DNA of 64,000 bases. Origin: Rhodococcus wratislaviensis (GTDB lineage: Bacteria; Actinomycetota; Actinomycetes; Mycobacteriales; Mycobacteriaceae). Every line of letters begins with the position of its first letter. The stretch's first letter is position 1. The position numbers and the translations under genes are program-made. Below the pieces are notes generated by a model that saw nothing but the letters and a program-made list of their open reading frames with translations, was not told the origin of the DNA and did no database searches. The DNA lies in contig NZ_UAUI01000004.1 of assembly GCF_900455735.1 (NCBI RefSeq), positions 62,001-126,000 on the forward strand, given 5' to 3'. Below, piece after piece: positions 1 through 12,421 of the stretch.

Positions 1-1222
1 GCATCAGTGTGTTGCCGGTCCATTCGATGAGCAGTTCGTTGACCGCGGGGGCCGTACCACCGAACAGCGACGTCGACACGTTGTAGGCGATGGCGAAACC
101 CGCGAACCGCACGTGTGTCGGGAACATCGCCGGGAACGTCGCCGAAATCGTGGACAGCTGCAGGACGTACAGCAACCCGAGCACCGCGAACGCGAGGATC
201 GCCCATCCGAACCCCTGCCGCATCAGCAGATACATCGGGACGGCGAGCACGATCAATCCCACGAGCGAGCCGTACCACAACGGTTTTCGGCCCACCCGGT
301 CCGACAACCCGCCGGCGAACGGAATGACCGCCATCATCACGAGCTGCCCGACGATGAACAGGGACAGCGACGCGGTGGACGTCAGGCCGATCTGCGTCTC
401 CAGATAGGTCGGCATGTAACTGAGCAGGGTGTAATTGGTGACGTTCAACGCGATGACGAGGCCACCGAGCAGCAGCAACGGCTTCCAGTACTCGGTCACC
501 AGATCCTTGAACTCGTGGGTCGGTGTCGACTCCACCTCGCCCTCCGCGTCCAGTTCCCGGAACACGGGTGTCTCCTCGAGCTTGGTCCGCAGGTAGAGGC
601 CGATCAGACCCATCGGTCCGGCGATCAGGAACGGGATACGCCAGCCCCAGGTCGACATGAACGGATCGCTGGAGAACAACTCCACCGCCAGGACCACGAT
701 CGCACCCAGCGCGTACCCGCCGAGGGTGCCGAACTCGAGGAAACTTCCGCAGAACCCGCGCTTGCGGTCCGGCGAGTACTCGGCCATGAACGTTGCCGCG
801 CCGCCGTATTCGCCGCCGGTCGAGAAGCCCTGGATCATGCGCAGCAGCACCAGCAGCAGGGGCGCCCAGAAACCGATGACGTCGTATCCCGGCACGAGGC
901 CCACGCAGAACGTCGCACCCGCCATCAGGATGATCGTCAAGGCCAGAACCTGGCGGCGTCCGAGCCGGTCACCCAGCGGACCCCACACGAGGCCGCCGAG
1001 CGGGCGCACGACGAACGACACCGCGAACACGAGCAGGGCGTACAGGGTGGCCGAACCGGTGTCGCCGGGGAAGAACGCGGCCGAGATGTACGACACGGTG
1101 AACGCGTAGACACCGTAGTCGAACCATTCGGTGGCGTTACCCATCGCCGACGCCGCGATCGCGCGACGGAGAACACCTGGTGGGAGGGTTTCCTGCTCGG
1201 CTGACGAATGCGCAGATGCCAT
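1..1222 (-). CDS. MFS metabolite:H+ symporter (ProP/MHS type), 3' end cut by window
   Basis: Inner-membrane secondary transporter of the major facilitator superfamily, metabolite:H+ symporter branch, which takes up small carboxylates or compatible solutes. Read on the minus strand it starts at the ATG at 1222-1220 and runs off the left edge after about 407 codons; the family is usually 430-500 residues. After a short polar N-terminus comes the family-typical A-x-G-N-x-x-E-W-F-D-Y-G-V-Y segment, then the loop 2-3 signature G-D-R-L-G-R-R and the S-T-G-G-E-Y-G-G motif in helix 4. A second signature, S-D-R-V-G-R-K, follows in the C-terminal half. It is divergent from the VOC gene across a 156-base gap. 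The substrate cannot be read from the sequence. Confidence 0.9.
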   Translation of the reverse strand, partial: MASAHSSAEQETLPPGVLRRAIAASAMGNATEWFDYGVYAFTVSYISAAFFPGDTGSATLYALLVFAVSFVVRPLGGLVWGPLGDRLGRRQVLALTIILMAGATFCVGLVPGYDVIGFWAPLLLVLLRMIQGFSTGGEYGGAATFMAEYSPDRKRGFCGSFLEFGTLGGYALGAIVVLAVELFSSDPFMSTWGWRIPFLIAGPMGLIGLYLRTKLEETPVFRELDAEGEVESTPTHEFKDLVTEYWKPLLLLGGLVIALNVTNYTLLSYMPTYLETQIGLTSTASLSLFIVGQLVMMAVIPFAGGLSDRVGRKPLWYGSLVGLIVLAVPMYLLMRQGFGWAILAFAVLGLLYVLQLSTISATFPAMFPTHVRFAGFAIAYNVSTSLFGGTAPAVNELLIEWTGNTLM

Positions 1223-1378
1223 GTGATCCCGTCTCCTCGGGCCGGTTTCGCGTTCACTCATTGTGGCCCGAGTGGCACGTGTTGTCGCGCGTTTGCCGTT
1301 TACAGAGACGTCACGGAGGCGCGCCCGAGCCGTCCCCGGGACAGTGTGCGACCACCGTCGCGCGGGTATCCGCAACCC

Positions 1379-1762
1379 ATGACCAGCCGAATCATCGCCA
1401 TCGCCGTCGACTGCCGTGACGCCGAATCACTGGCACGATTCTGGTGCGACGCCCTGGGCTACCCGTCGACCGGCCGATGGAAGGACTCGTACGGGCTCGA
1501 GTACGTCGAATCGAAGGCACCGGGGTCCCCGTCACTGGTGTTCCAGCCCGTCGACGACCCGAAGCCCGGGAAGAACCGCCTGCACCTCGACATCGCGCCG
1601 TCGTCCGGATCCCGCGACGAGGAGGTCCGGCGACTCCTCTCGCTCGGCGCACGCCTGCTGAGCGACGACCCGAACGTTCCCTGGGTGGTCCTCGCAGACC
1701 CCGAGGGCAACGAATTCTGCGTGCTACCGGAACGTGGGGCCGACGACGGGACGGCCACGTAG
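1379..1762 (+). CDS. VOC / glyoxalase-like domain protein
   Basis: A 127-residue single-domain protein of the vicinal oxygen chelate superfamily (glyoxalase-like type). Two beta-alpha-beta-beta-beta modules are visible: residues 1-55 with the A-x-D-C-x-D-A-E-S-L-A-R-F-W opening, and 60-120 ending in the typical D-P-E-G-N-E-F-C-V. The ATG at 1379 is chosen because it begins the domain directly; longer in-frame starts only add low-complexity residues. Its last 39 bases overlap the 3' end of the convergent hydrolase gene. Members include metal-dependent lyases, dioxygenases and resistance proteins; the substrate is unknown. Confidence 0.85.
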   Translation: MTSRIIAIAVDCRDAESLARFWCDALGYPSTGRWKDSYGLEYVESKAPGSPSLVFQPVDDPKPGKNRLHLDIAPSSGSRDEEVRRLLSLGARLLSDDPNVPWVVLADPEGNEFCVLPERGADDGTAT

Positions 1763-2803
1763 CCCTCGCCACCAGGCGGCGGGCCCGCCGTGCGCGACCC
1801 AGTGCCGTGCGTGGTCCGCGTAATCCGTCGCCACCCGGACCCACTCGCTCCAGGCACTCGGCGTGGGAAGAGTCTCGACCGAACGGGTCAGGAGACGATC
1901 GATCGCGTCCGAGACGAGCTCAGCGCGCTCCAACTGCACCATGTGCCCCGCACCCGGAACCTTCACCAGTTCCGCGTCGGGCAGATGCCCGGCGATCGAC
2001 TTCGAATACCGGAACGGGGTCAGGAGATCGCGATCGCCGCACACCACCAGCGTCTCGATGGGGGCGAGCAACGGCACCGCCGCCGTCTCGTCGTGATTCT
2101 TGAACGACGGCAGGAAGTCGACGAGCGTCTTGAGGGACGTGTCGTTGATCATCTGCTCGGAGTGCCACATGATTGCCGGGCTGATGCTGCGATCACCGAA
2201 CGACGCAGACCTCAGGATCGGCGCCAGCACCCTCTTGCTCGCGCCGCGACCGCTCTGGACCACCCGGGGCAGGTGCCGGGCCGCGGTGCTGAATCCGGCG
2301 ACGACCGGCGTGTTGAGGGTCCGCGCGAGCCCCACGTCACCCAGCTTCTCCGCAGCGGTGGCGATCAGACCCACCCCGACGACGCGGGAACCGATCAGAT
2401 CGGGATGCTGTCCGACGTACGACAGGACCGCCATACCGCCCATCGAATGGCCGACCAGCACGATCGGCCCCTCCGGCACGAGCGCACGGATCACGGCGTC
2501 GACGTCCTGCGCGAGATGCGGAATGGTGCAGGTGGCGCGCCGCGGCACCCCGGAGTCGCCGTGCCCCCGCAGATCGAAGAACACCATGCGGATCGTCGAG
2601 CCCCACGCCTCCTCGAGCTGAACCCGCTGGAAGTGCCAGCCGGTCATCCGGTTGCAGAAGCCGTGGACGAACACCACCGTCAAGGGGGCGAACGCCGGAC
2701 CCACCTCGCGCACCGCGAGCGGCACACCGTCGTCGGCGGCCACGACACTGCCGCGGTCGCGGCCGAGCAGGTCGAAGGTCTCGCCTGCGAACTCGTCGAA
2801 CAT
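1724..2803 (-). CDS. Alpha/beta-hydrolase fold protein
   Basis: Cytosolic serine hydrolase of the alpha/beta-fold superfamily, 359 residues from the ATG at 2803. An H-G-F oxyanion-hole segment lies near residue 48, a D-L-R-G-H-G strand near 78, and the nucleophile elbow G-H-S-M-G-G places Ser at about 120. The acid is Asp about 257 in G-D-R-D, and the base is His about 287 in G-A-G-H. A longer in-frame start (TTG/GTG, up to 2932) would add about 43 residues and overlap the neighbouring membrane-protein gene. The ATG at 2803 has a GGGAG sequence just upstream and starts at the conserved part, but the choice is not certain. Substrate unknown; esterase, epoxide hydrolase and lipase relatives exist. 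Confidence 0.85.
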   Translation of the reverse strand: MFDEFAGETFDLLGRDRGSVVAADDGVPLAVREVGPAFAPLTVVFVHGFCNRMTGWHFQRVQLEEAWGSTIRMVFFDLRGHGDSGVPRRATCTIPHLAQDVDAVIRALVPEGPIVLVGHSMGGMAVLSYVGQHPDLIGSRVVGVGLIATAAEKLGDVGLARTLNTPVVAGFSTAARHLPRVVQSGRGASKRVLAPILRSASFGDRSISPAIMWHSEQMINDTSLKTLVDFLPSFKNHDETAAVPLLAPIETLVVCGDRDLLTPFRYSKSIAGHLPDAELVKVPGAGHMVQLERAELVSDAIDRLLTRSVETLPTPSAWSEWVRVATDYADHARHWVAHGGPAAWWRGLRGRPVVGPTFR

Positions 2804-2900
2804 AGTCTCCCAGCCGTTGCCGAAGTCACGGATGATCGCGCGGACGCCTGTCGTGTGGAGGATAGCGCGGCGCGCGAATCGTCTGCGCGCAGCTTCGCCG

Positions 2901-3545
2901 CTACCGGTCCTGGCCGAACCGCCGGCGCGCACCGAGACGTCCCACCGCGTTCACGGCGAGGGCCATCAACGCCATCGCCAGCAACAACACGACCGCTGTG
3001 ACGGCGAGCTGAAGGTACCCCTGCTGCCGGGGGTCCAGGAACGGATACGGGTACCAGTCGACGATCGGACCTCGTATCAGGGAATAGGCGCCGTAGACGG
3101 CCGGGAACACCAGCCAGCTGAGGCTCTGCACCTCGGAGATCCGTACCCGGGACGGGGCGAGCACCCAGTCGAGCAGCAGCACGAGCGGCAGCAGGCGGTG
3201 CAGAGCCGTGTTGATCCAGCCGTCCTGCAGCATGACGTCGATGTTCGCCAGCAGCACCGCGTACACGATTCCGGTGATCACCATGTACAGCGTCGTTGCG
3301 CCCCGGAACAGCTGCCAGCCCCGCGACTGCGGATCCCGGAGCGCGCCGACGAGCAGGACGACGACGGCGAGGATGTTGCTTTCGATGGTGAAATAGCTGA
3401 GGTAGTTGGCCGATGAGAAGTCGTCGCTAGCGAGGTTGCGGAGGGGAATCCACAGCAACGCGATCAGGCCGTAGACGGCGAAGACCGCCCGCAGAACCCG
3501 AACGATCCTCTGACCTCGCAGGTCCGTGACGACGGCAGCGTCCAT
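2901..3545 (-). CDS. Pr6Pr family membrane protein
   Basis: Integral membrane protein of 214 residues, ATG at 3545. Six hydrophobic segments can be picked out, starting at about residues 14-32, with the family-like S-Y-F-T-I-E-S-N-I-L motif after the first and an L-H-R-L-L-P-L motif in the middle. This matches the Pr6Pr (FAR-17a/AIG1-like) membrane family common in actinobacteria, whose function is not settled. It is divergent from hrpA, whose start lies about 70 bases away, so both promoters share that gap. Confidence 0.8.
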   Translation of the reverse strand: MDAAVVTDLRGQRIVRVLRAVFAVYGLIALLWIPLRNLASDDFSSANYLSYFTIESNILAVVVLLVGALRDPQSRGWQLFRGATTLYMVITGIVYAVLLANIDVMLQDGWINTALHRLLPLVLLLDWVLAPSRVRISEVQSLSWLVFPAVYGAYSLIRGPIVDWYPYPFLDPRQQGYLQLAVTAVVLLLAMALMALAVNAVGRLGARRRFGQDR

Positions 3546-3614
3546 CCGCCGATATTCGCACACGGGCGGGCGCGGCACAGGTGTTCCGCCGGGTTGGCTA
3601 GGCTGGGGTCCAGC

Positions 3615-7502
<3,888 letters not shown>

Positions 7503-7511
7503 GGCGTCGGC

Positions 7512-7976
7512 TCAGGCGTCGTCGCGGGATTCGCGGTGTTCGCGTAGCTCTTTGATCTCGCGGGCGAAGTCCTCGGCAGAGCTGAACGACCGGTACACGG
7601 ACGCGAAGCGCAGGTACGCCACCTCGTCGAGATCACGGAGTGGACCGAGAATCGCGAGGCCCACCTCGTTGCTCGGGATCTCCGCGGAGCCCGACGCCCG
7701 GACCGCGTCCTCGACCTGCTGGGCAAGAAGATTCAATGCGTCGTTGTCTACCTGCCGGCCCTGGCAGGCGCGGCGAACACCCCGCACCACCTTCTCCCGG
7801 CTGAACGGTTCGGTGACACCACTGCGCTTGACCACCGACAGCACGGCGGTCTCGACGGTGGTGAATCGGCGACCACACTCAGGGCACGAACGGCGGCGGC
7901 GGATGGCCTGTCCTTCGTCGGCTTCTCGCGAATCGACCACACGTGAATCGGGGTGCCGGCAGAACGGGCAGTGCAT
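7512..7976 (-). CDS. nrdR: Transcriptional repressor NrdR
   Basis: NrdR is a nucleotide-sensing repressor of ribonucleotide reductase genes. The 154-residue protein begins M-H-C-P-F-C and has a zinc ribbon with Cys 3, 6, 31 and 34, followed by an ATP-cone domain (about residues 46-136) that binds ATP/dATP. The ATG at 7976 is the family start; the open frame continues upstream but only adds unrelated residues. The nrdR-divS-lexA order is the same as Rv2718c-Rv2719c-Rv2720 in M. tuberculosis. No NrdR box was found in this window, so its targets lie elsewhere. Confidence 0.95.
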
Positions 7977-8156
7977 GGCGATTCCTTCGTCGTAGCCGTC
8001 GTGGCCGCAACTGTTCGCCTCCCCCGATGGCGAACCGACGAAAACGGATTCACGCAGCGGATGCACGATCTCGACGCGACCACACGAAGTGGTGGGACTG
8101 ACAGCATCCGAGACTACTCGGCCGCGTGATGGGACAGTCATGCAGAGCCACCCCCG

Positions 8157-8672
8157 TCACCGGGTAGTGGACGACGGGACGATCAGACTCTGGCCCGGGT
8201 GGAGCGCCGAATTGGACATGGCGTTCAGCTCCATGATCCGCTCGACCACCTGTGCCACCGGCAATTCCGGGGAGATCCGCGCCGCGAGCGCGGCCAGGCT
8301 CTCACCCTGCTGCACCTGCACGACCTCCGTGGCCGCCGAGTTGCTCACACCGTCAGTCGTGGCCAGCTGAGCCACCCCGACGAGCCCGCACAACACACCC
8401 GCGGTGATCACGACACTCGCGAGCACCATCCGCCAGCCGACCTCGTTCGCCCCGCGCACGTGATCGGCGCGGGAGACACCGGTGTGGGTGGGCCGGTACG
8501 CGACGGCACCGGACGACGGGCGCCGCAGCTCGCCGTCGGTGCGCCTGCGGCGAGGCTCGGTCCGGTACGACCGCGCGGCCCCGGAACGGACGGCACCCCG
8601 TTCGAGTGCCTGCCGGTTCAGCACTGCCTGTTGGTTCAGCACTGCCTGCCGATGGAGAACTGCGTTGCTCAT
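8157..8672 (-). CDS. divS: LysM membrane protein, DivS/ChiZ/YneA-type SOS division suppressor
   Basis: A 171-residue protein with a basic, repetitive cytoplasmic N-terminus (about 1-85), one transmembrane helix (about 88-112) and a C-terminal LysM domain (about 120-168) that would bind peptidoglycan outside the cell. Position and architecture match Rv2719c/ChiZ of M. tuberculosis and DivS of C. glutamicum, which are damage-induced and delay cell division. The start codon follows a GGAGG at good spacing. Upstream lie two abutting LexA-like boxes and a RecA-NDp-like promoter, so DNA-damage control is expected. A perfect 16-base direct repeat (8615-8630 and 8633-8648) encodes a doubled six-residue unit in the tail. 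The assignment rests on synteny plus LysM; hydrolase activity cannot be judged from sequence. Confidence 0.85.
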   Translation of the reverse strand: MSNAVLHRQAVLNQQAVLNRQALERGAVRSGAARSYRTEPRRRRTDGELRRPSSGAVAYRPTHTGVSRADHVRGANEVGWRMVLASVVITAGVLCGLVGVAQLATTDGVSNSAATEVVQVQQGESLAALAARISPELPVAQVVERIMELNAMSNSALHPGQSLIVPSSTTR

Positions 8673-8756
8673 CGGTACCTCCGCTGCTCGTGTCCGTTGT
8701 CAGATCCGTTGTCGTATCCGCTACCGACCCGGTCGGTGTCCGATCCCGCCGGGCGT

Positions 8757-8772
8757 TCGATCACGCGTTCGA
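8757..8772 (-). promoter_or_regulatory. LexA-like box 1 upstream of divS
   Basis: The sequence TCGATCACGCGTTCGA differs at one base from the actinobacterial SOS consensus TCGAAC-N4-GTTYGA. It directly abuts a second box (8773-8788). It lies 85-100 bases upstream of the divS start. Confidence 0.7.
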
Positions 8773-8788
8773 AAGAACACATGTTCGA
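8773..8788 (-). promoter_or_regulatory. LexA-like box 2 upstream of divS
   Basis: AAGAACACATGTTCGA has a perfect GTTCGA half-site and the preferred RNRY centre (ACAT), with two mismatches in the other half. It sits immediately downstream of the -10 element of the divS promoter motif, where a bound repressor would cover the start of transcription. Confidence 0.65.
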
Positions 8789-8811
8789 TTTCTACCACGG
8801 CACTCCGACAA
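8789..8811 (-). promoter_or_regulatory. RecA-NDp (PafBC-type) promoter motif for divS
   Basis: Read on the minus strand: TTGTCGGAG, eight bases, TAGAAA. The LexA-independent damage promoter of actinobacteria has the consensus tTGTCRGTG-N8-TAnnnT, so the -35-like half has one mismatch and the -10 half lacks only the last T. The M. tuberculosis counterpart of divS is known to be damage-inducible without RecA, which fits. Confidence 0.6.
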
Positions 8812-8835
8812 AGTCTCTACTTCTCGCGACACGTG

Positions 8836-8851
8836 TCGAACAGATGTTTGA
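8836..8851 (+). promoter_or_regulatory. LexA box upstream of lexA
   Basis: TCGAACAGATGTTTGA is a perfect match to TCGAAC-RNRY-GTTYGA. It overlaps the -35 element of the lexA promoter, so LexA would repress its own gene. It lies 98-113 bases before the lexA start. Confidence 0.9.
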
Positions 8852-8876
8852 AACTCCGAGGAAAGCGGGATAGATT
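8848..8876 (+). promoter_or_regulatory. Predicted sigma-A promoter of lexA
   Basis: TTGAAA (8848-8853), a 17-base spacer and TAGATT (8871-8876) form a near-consensus housekeeping promoter. The LexA box 8836-8851 covers part of the -35 element. Confidence 0.7.
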
Positions 8877-8948
8877 CGTGTCACGCGGCACAGCAGTCAC
8901 ATGCGACCCATACCGAGAAGATCCACATACAGACGGAGGCACCTCGCC

Positions 8949-9680
8949 ATGAAGGACGACAGCTCGACCGACGGTTCGACTCCACGTGTGAGCGGTGGCT
9001 CCGCCGCCGGGTTGACCGACCGGCAGCGCCGTGTCCTCGAGGTGATTCGCACGTCCGTGAACGAGCGCGGTTATCCGCCGAGCATCCGCGAGATCGGCGA
9101 CGCCGTGGGGCTCACCTCGACGTCCTCGGTCGCTCATCAGCTGCGCACGCTGGAGCGGAAGGGCTTCCTCCGCCGGGATCCCAATCGTCCGCGCGCCGTG
9201 GACGTGCGCGGTCTCGACGAGGTGGCGGCGGGAGCGGCGGCGAACGCGAGCGCCGCCGTCGGATTGGCTGCGGTCAAGTCCGGTGCCGACGGCGCACCCC
9301 TGCCGGAACCCACGTTCGTCCCGGTACTCGGCCGGATCGCCGCCGGTGGCCCGATCCTCGCCGAGGAAGCCGTCGAGGACATCTTCCCGCTCCCCCGTGA
9401 ACTGGTGGGCCAGGGCTCGCTGTTCCTGCTGAAGGTCGTCGGCGAATCGATGATCGATGCCGCGATCTGTGATGGCGACTGGGTGGTGGTCCGCCAGCAG
9501 AACGTGGCGGAGAACGGAGACATCGTGGCAGCGATGATCGACGGCGAAGCCACCGTCAAGACGTTCAAGCGCACCGACAGCGAGGTGTGGCTGATGCCGC
9601 ACAATCCCCTGTTCGATCCGATCCCCGGCAACGACGCAGTCATTCTGGGCAAGGTCGTCACGGTCATGCGCAAGATCTAG
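8949..9680 (+). CDS. lexA: SOS repressor LexA
   Basis: LexA represses the SOS regulon and is inactivated by RecA-stimulated self-cleavage. The 243-residue protein has an N-terminal winged helix (about 22-85), an Ala-Gly cleavage site at about 132-133 inside R-I-A-A-G-G-P, and the Ser/Lys dyad at about Ser167 (V-G-E-S-M) and Lys204 (T-V-K). The linker is long and alanine-rich, as in actinobacteria. The ATG at 8949 is preceded by GGAGG; an upstream start at 8901 in the same frame would lie in the leader. A perfect LexA box overlaps its promoter. Confidence 0.97.
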   Translation: MKDDSSTDGSTPRVSGGSAAGLTDRQRRVLEVIRTSVNERGYPPSIREIGDAVGLTSTSSVAHQLRTLERKGFLRRDPNRPRAVDVRGLDEVAAGAAANASAAVGLAAVKSGADGAPLPEPTFVPVLGRIAAGGPILAEEAVEDIFPLPRELVGQGSLFLLKVVGESMIDAAICDGDWVVVRQQNVAENGDIVAAMIDGEATVKTFKRTDSEVWLMPHNPLFDPIPGNDAVILGKVVTVMRKI

Positions 9681-9700
9681 TCACTGCCGCTGGTAGACAC

Positions 9701-9736
9701 GAGGAGGCCCCACGGCGATTGCCGTGGGGCCTCCTC
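9701..9736. terminator. Bidirectional terminator between lexA and acyl-CoA dehydrogenase
   Basis: A perfect 16-base-pair inverted repeat (arms 9701-9716 and 9721-9736, loop GATT) lies between two convergent genes. There is no long T-run, as is common in high-GC actinobacteria. The stem can fold on either strand and so would serve both genes. Confidence 0.85.
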
Positions 9737-9768
9737 GCATCCACCCCGGATACGCAGGTCGTGCCTCG

Positions 9769-10911
9769 TCAGAGATTGAGGCCACGACCGATGATTTCCT
9801 TCATGATCTCGGTCGTTCCGCCGTAGATGGTCTGGACACGAGAATCCATGTACGCCTTGGCGATCGGGTACTCCTTCATGTATCCGTAGCCGCCGTGCAG
9901 CTGCAGGCACCGGTCGATGAGCCGCACCTGCGCCTCGGTGGTCCACCACTTGGCCATCGCCGCTTCCTGCACCGACAGCTTCTCGTCGTTGAGCAGTTCG
10001 ATGAACTTGTCGACGAGGACTCGGACCGCCGTTGCCTCGGTGGCGAGTTCGGCAAGCACGAAGCGTGTGTTCTGGAAGCTGCCGATCGACTTGCCGAAGG
10101 CCTTCCGGTCGCGGCAGTACTGGATCGTCATGTCCAGCGCCGATTCCATTGCGGCGGCGGCCACCACGGCGATCGACAGCCGCTCCTGGGGGAGGTTCTT
10201 CATCAGGTAGAGGAAGCCCATCCCCTCCTCGCCGAGAAGGTTGGCGGCGGGAACGCGTACGTCGGTGAAGCTGAGTTCCGCCGTGTCCTGCGCCTTCATC
10301 CCGATCTTGTCGAGGTTGCGGCCGCGCTCGAAGCCCGGCATGTCCCGTTCGACGACCAGGAGGCTAAATCCCTGCGCTCCCTTGTCGGGGTCGGTACACG
10401 CGACGACGATCACGAGATCGGCGTTGATGCCGTTGGTGATGAAGGTCTTGGAACCGTTGAGGACCCAGTCGTCGCCGTCGCGCACGGCGCGCGTCTTGAT
10501 GCCCTGCAAGTCGCTGCCGGTCCCCGGTTCGGTCATCGCGATGGCCGTGATCAGCTCACCCGACGCGAAGCCGGGCAGCCAGCGCTGTTTCTGCTCCTCG
10601 TTGCTCAGTTCGAGCAGGTACGGCGCGACGACGTCGTTGTGCAGAGTGAAGCCGATGCCGCTGTATCCCCCGCGGGTGGTCTCCTCGGTGACGATTGCGT
10701 TGTACCGGAAGTCGCGCACGCCGCCGCCGCCGAATTCCTCCGGCACGGCCATGCCGAGGAATCCCTGCTTGCCGGCCTCGACCCACAGGCTGCGGTCGAC
10801 GATGTTCTGCTCTTCCCACTTGGCGTGGTTCGGCTCGGCGTGCTGTGCGAGAAACTTGCGGTACGACTCCCGGAACAGTTGGTGCTCCGGTTCGAACAGG
10901 GTGCGCTCCAC
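9769..10911 (-). CDS. Acyl-CoA dehydrogenase
   Basis: FAD-dependent acyl-CoA dehydrogenase of 380 residues, making 2-enoyl-CoA in beta-oxidation or a related acyl-CoA pathway. The three family domains are present: N-terminal helices, a central beta domain with the A-M-T-E-P-G-T-G-S-D-L motif near residues 125-136, and a C-terminal helical domain with D-R-K-A-F-G. The terminal motif reads Y-G-G-T-T-E-I, without the glutamate of Y-E-G-T in medium-chain enzymes; long-chain-type enzymes carry the base elsewhere. The GTG at 10911 is chosen because GAGGAG lies five bases upstream; a TTG at 10929 is also in frame. Chain length is unknown. Confidence 0.92.
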   Translation of the reverse strand: MERTLFEPEHQLFRESYRKFLAQHAEPNHAKWEEQNIVDRSLWVEAGKQGFLGMAVPEEFGGGGVRDFRYNAIVTEETTRGGYSGIGFTLHNDVVAPYLLELSNEEQKQRWLPGFASGELITAIAMTEPGTGSDLQGIKTRAVRDGDDWVLNGSKTFITNGINADLVIVVACTDPDKGAQGFSLLVVERDMPGFERGRNLDKIGMKAQDTAELSFTDVRVPAANLLGEEGMGFLYLMKNLPQERLSIAVVAAAAMESALDMTIQYCRDRKAFGKSIGSFQNTRFVLAELATEATAVRVLVDKFIELLNDEKLSVQEAAMAKWWTTEAQVRLIDRCLQLHGGYGYMKEYPIAKAYMDSRVQTIYGGTTEIMKEIIGRGLNL

Positions 10912-11022
10912 GCCGACTCCTCGTATCAACTATCTGGGTACGTCTCGTTCGACGGTAGAGGCGAGGAACTACGTGGTGAATGACCCAGGTGATCGGGATT
11001 CGTGACCCATCCGGTCACCGGG

Positions 11023-12351
11023 TCAGGGCTTGCGGAACCGCGCGAGCGAGCGCATCACCGGGTAGGCGACGAGGATGCCGACCGAACCCCACGCGATGCC
11101 ACCGAGTTCCACCGATCCGATCGTCAGCGTCAGGTCGCCGATGCCGGCGACGAGCGCTGCGGCGACCACGGTGAGGTTCACGGGGTCGGTGAAATCCACC
11201 TCGGCATCCATCCAGATGCGCACACCGAGGACGCCGATCAGCCCGTACAGCACGAGGGTGGCGCCGCCGATGACACCGTTCGGCACGGTGAACACGAGGG
11301 CTCCGAACTTCGGTGAGAACGCGAGGACCACGGCGGTGGCCGCCGCGACCCAGTAGGCGGCGGTGGAGTAGACCCGCGTCGCGGCCATGACTCCGATGTT
11401 CTCGGCGTACGTGGTGGTTCCGGACCCACCACCGAATCCCGCGAGGGTCGTGGCCAGTCCGTCCGCGACGAGCGCATCGCCGGCGACGTCGTCGAGCGAC
11501 CGACCCGTCATGGCCGACACCGCCTTGACGTGGCCGACGTTCTCGGCGATCAGGACGATGACCACCGGCAGGGTCAGTGCGATCACGGACCATTCGAACG
11601 TCGGTCCCCGCAGTTCGGGCACGCCGAACCAGGCCGCTTCCCGCAGCGCCGTCACCCGCTCCTCGGCGAGCCCACCGATCACGGCGGCGAACACCCAGCC
11701 GACGGCGACCCCGACCAGAATTCCGAGGCGGCCCAGCAATCCCGGACCGAGCACTGTCACGAGCAGGATCGCCAGCAGCGTCACCCCGGCGATCAGCGGC
11801 TGCGATTCGAACGAATCCACCGCGGTGGGTGCGAGATTGAGTCCGATCAGCGCGACCACGGCGCCGGTGACGACGGGCGGCATGACGGCGTCGATGACCC
11901 GCGATCCAGCCAGCTTCACGGCGATACCCACCACGAGCAGCAACAGACCCGCCGCGGCGACACCGCCGAGTTGCGCGGCGGGTCCCGAACTCTGCGACGC
12001 CGTCAGCGGCGCGATGAACGCGAACGACGACCCGAGATAGCTGGGAATACGGCCGCGGGTGATGAGCAGGAACAGGGCCGTCCCGATACCAGAGAACAGC
12101 AGTGTCGTCGTGACCGGGAACCCGGTGATGGTCGGCACCAGGAGGGTGGCGCCGAACATCGCAATGACGTGCTGCATCCCGATTCCGACCGTGCGCGGCC
12201 ACGTGAGGCGCTCGCCGGGAGCGACCACCTCACCCTCACTGATCCGCCTGCCGTCACCGTGCAGCGTCCACCCGAACGCCCGCGTGGGGGCGGACTGACC
12301 GGCAGAGCCGCCGGCGGGACCGTCGGGGGCGTCGGTTTCTCTTTTCGTCAC
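11023..12351 (-). CDS. NCS2 family uracil/xanthine permease
   Basis: Membrane nucleobase transporter of the NCS2 (nucleobase-ascorbate) family, 442 residues with about 12-14 hydrophobic helices. It carries the E-N-V-G-H-V helix motif and the family signature E-N-I-G-V-M-A-A-T-R. A 45-residue hydrophilic N-terminus precedes the first helix. The start is a GTG at 12351; the frame stays open to 12558 but those residues look non-coding and no good ribosome binding site is seen for either. Uracil is the likeliest substrate by similarity to UraA-type proteins, but xanthine is possible. It appears monocistronic. Confidence 0.88.
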   Translation of the reverse strand: MTKRETDAPDGPAGGSAGQSAPTRAFGWTLHGDGRRISEGEVVAPGERLTWPRTVGIGMQHVIAMFGATLLVPTITGFPVTTTLLFSGIGTALFLLITRGRIPSYLGSSFAFIAPLTASQSSGPAAQLGGVAAAGLLLLVVGIAVKLAGSRVIDAVMPPVVTGAVVALIGLNLAPTAVDSFESQPLIAGVTLLAILLVTVLGPGLLGRLGILVGVAVGWVFAAVIGGLAEERVTALREAAWFGVPELRGPTFEWSVIALTLPVVIVLIAENVGHVKAVSAMTGRSLDDVAGDALVADGLATTLAGFGGGSGTTTYAENIGVMAATRVYSTAAYWVAAATAVVLAFSPKFGALVFTVPNGVIGGATLVLYGLIGVLGVRIWMDAEVDFTDPVNLTVVAAALVAGIGDLTLTIGSVELGGIAWGSVGILVAYPVMRSLARFRKP

Positions 12352-12421
12352 AGTTCGCCAATAGTAGGCACGATCTGGGAGTTTCGCGCCGTCGGGACCG
12401 GATCCCCCGCGAAACCCGGGA

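Noticed and set aside
1790-3001. Long plus-strand frame (403 codons) over the alpha/beta hydrolase
   Set aside because: His/Arg/Asp-rich shadow composition without any domain; the minus-strand hydrolase has its full catalytic triad.
10979-11024. Repeated TGACCC / GGGTCA pieces between the acyl-CoA dehydrogenase and permease genes
   Set aside because: Arms are only six bases and several foldings compete; not enough to call an operator or terminator.
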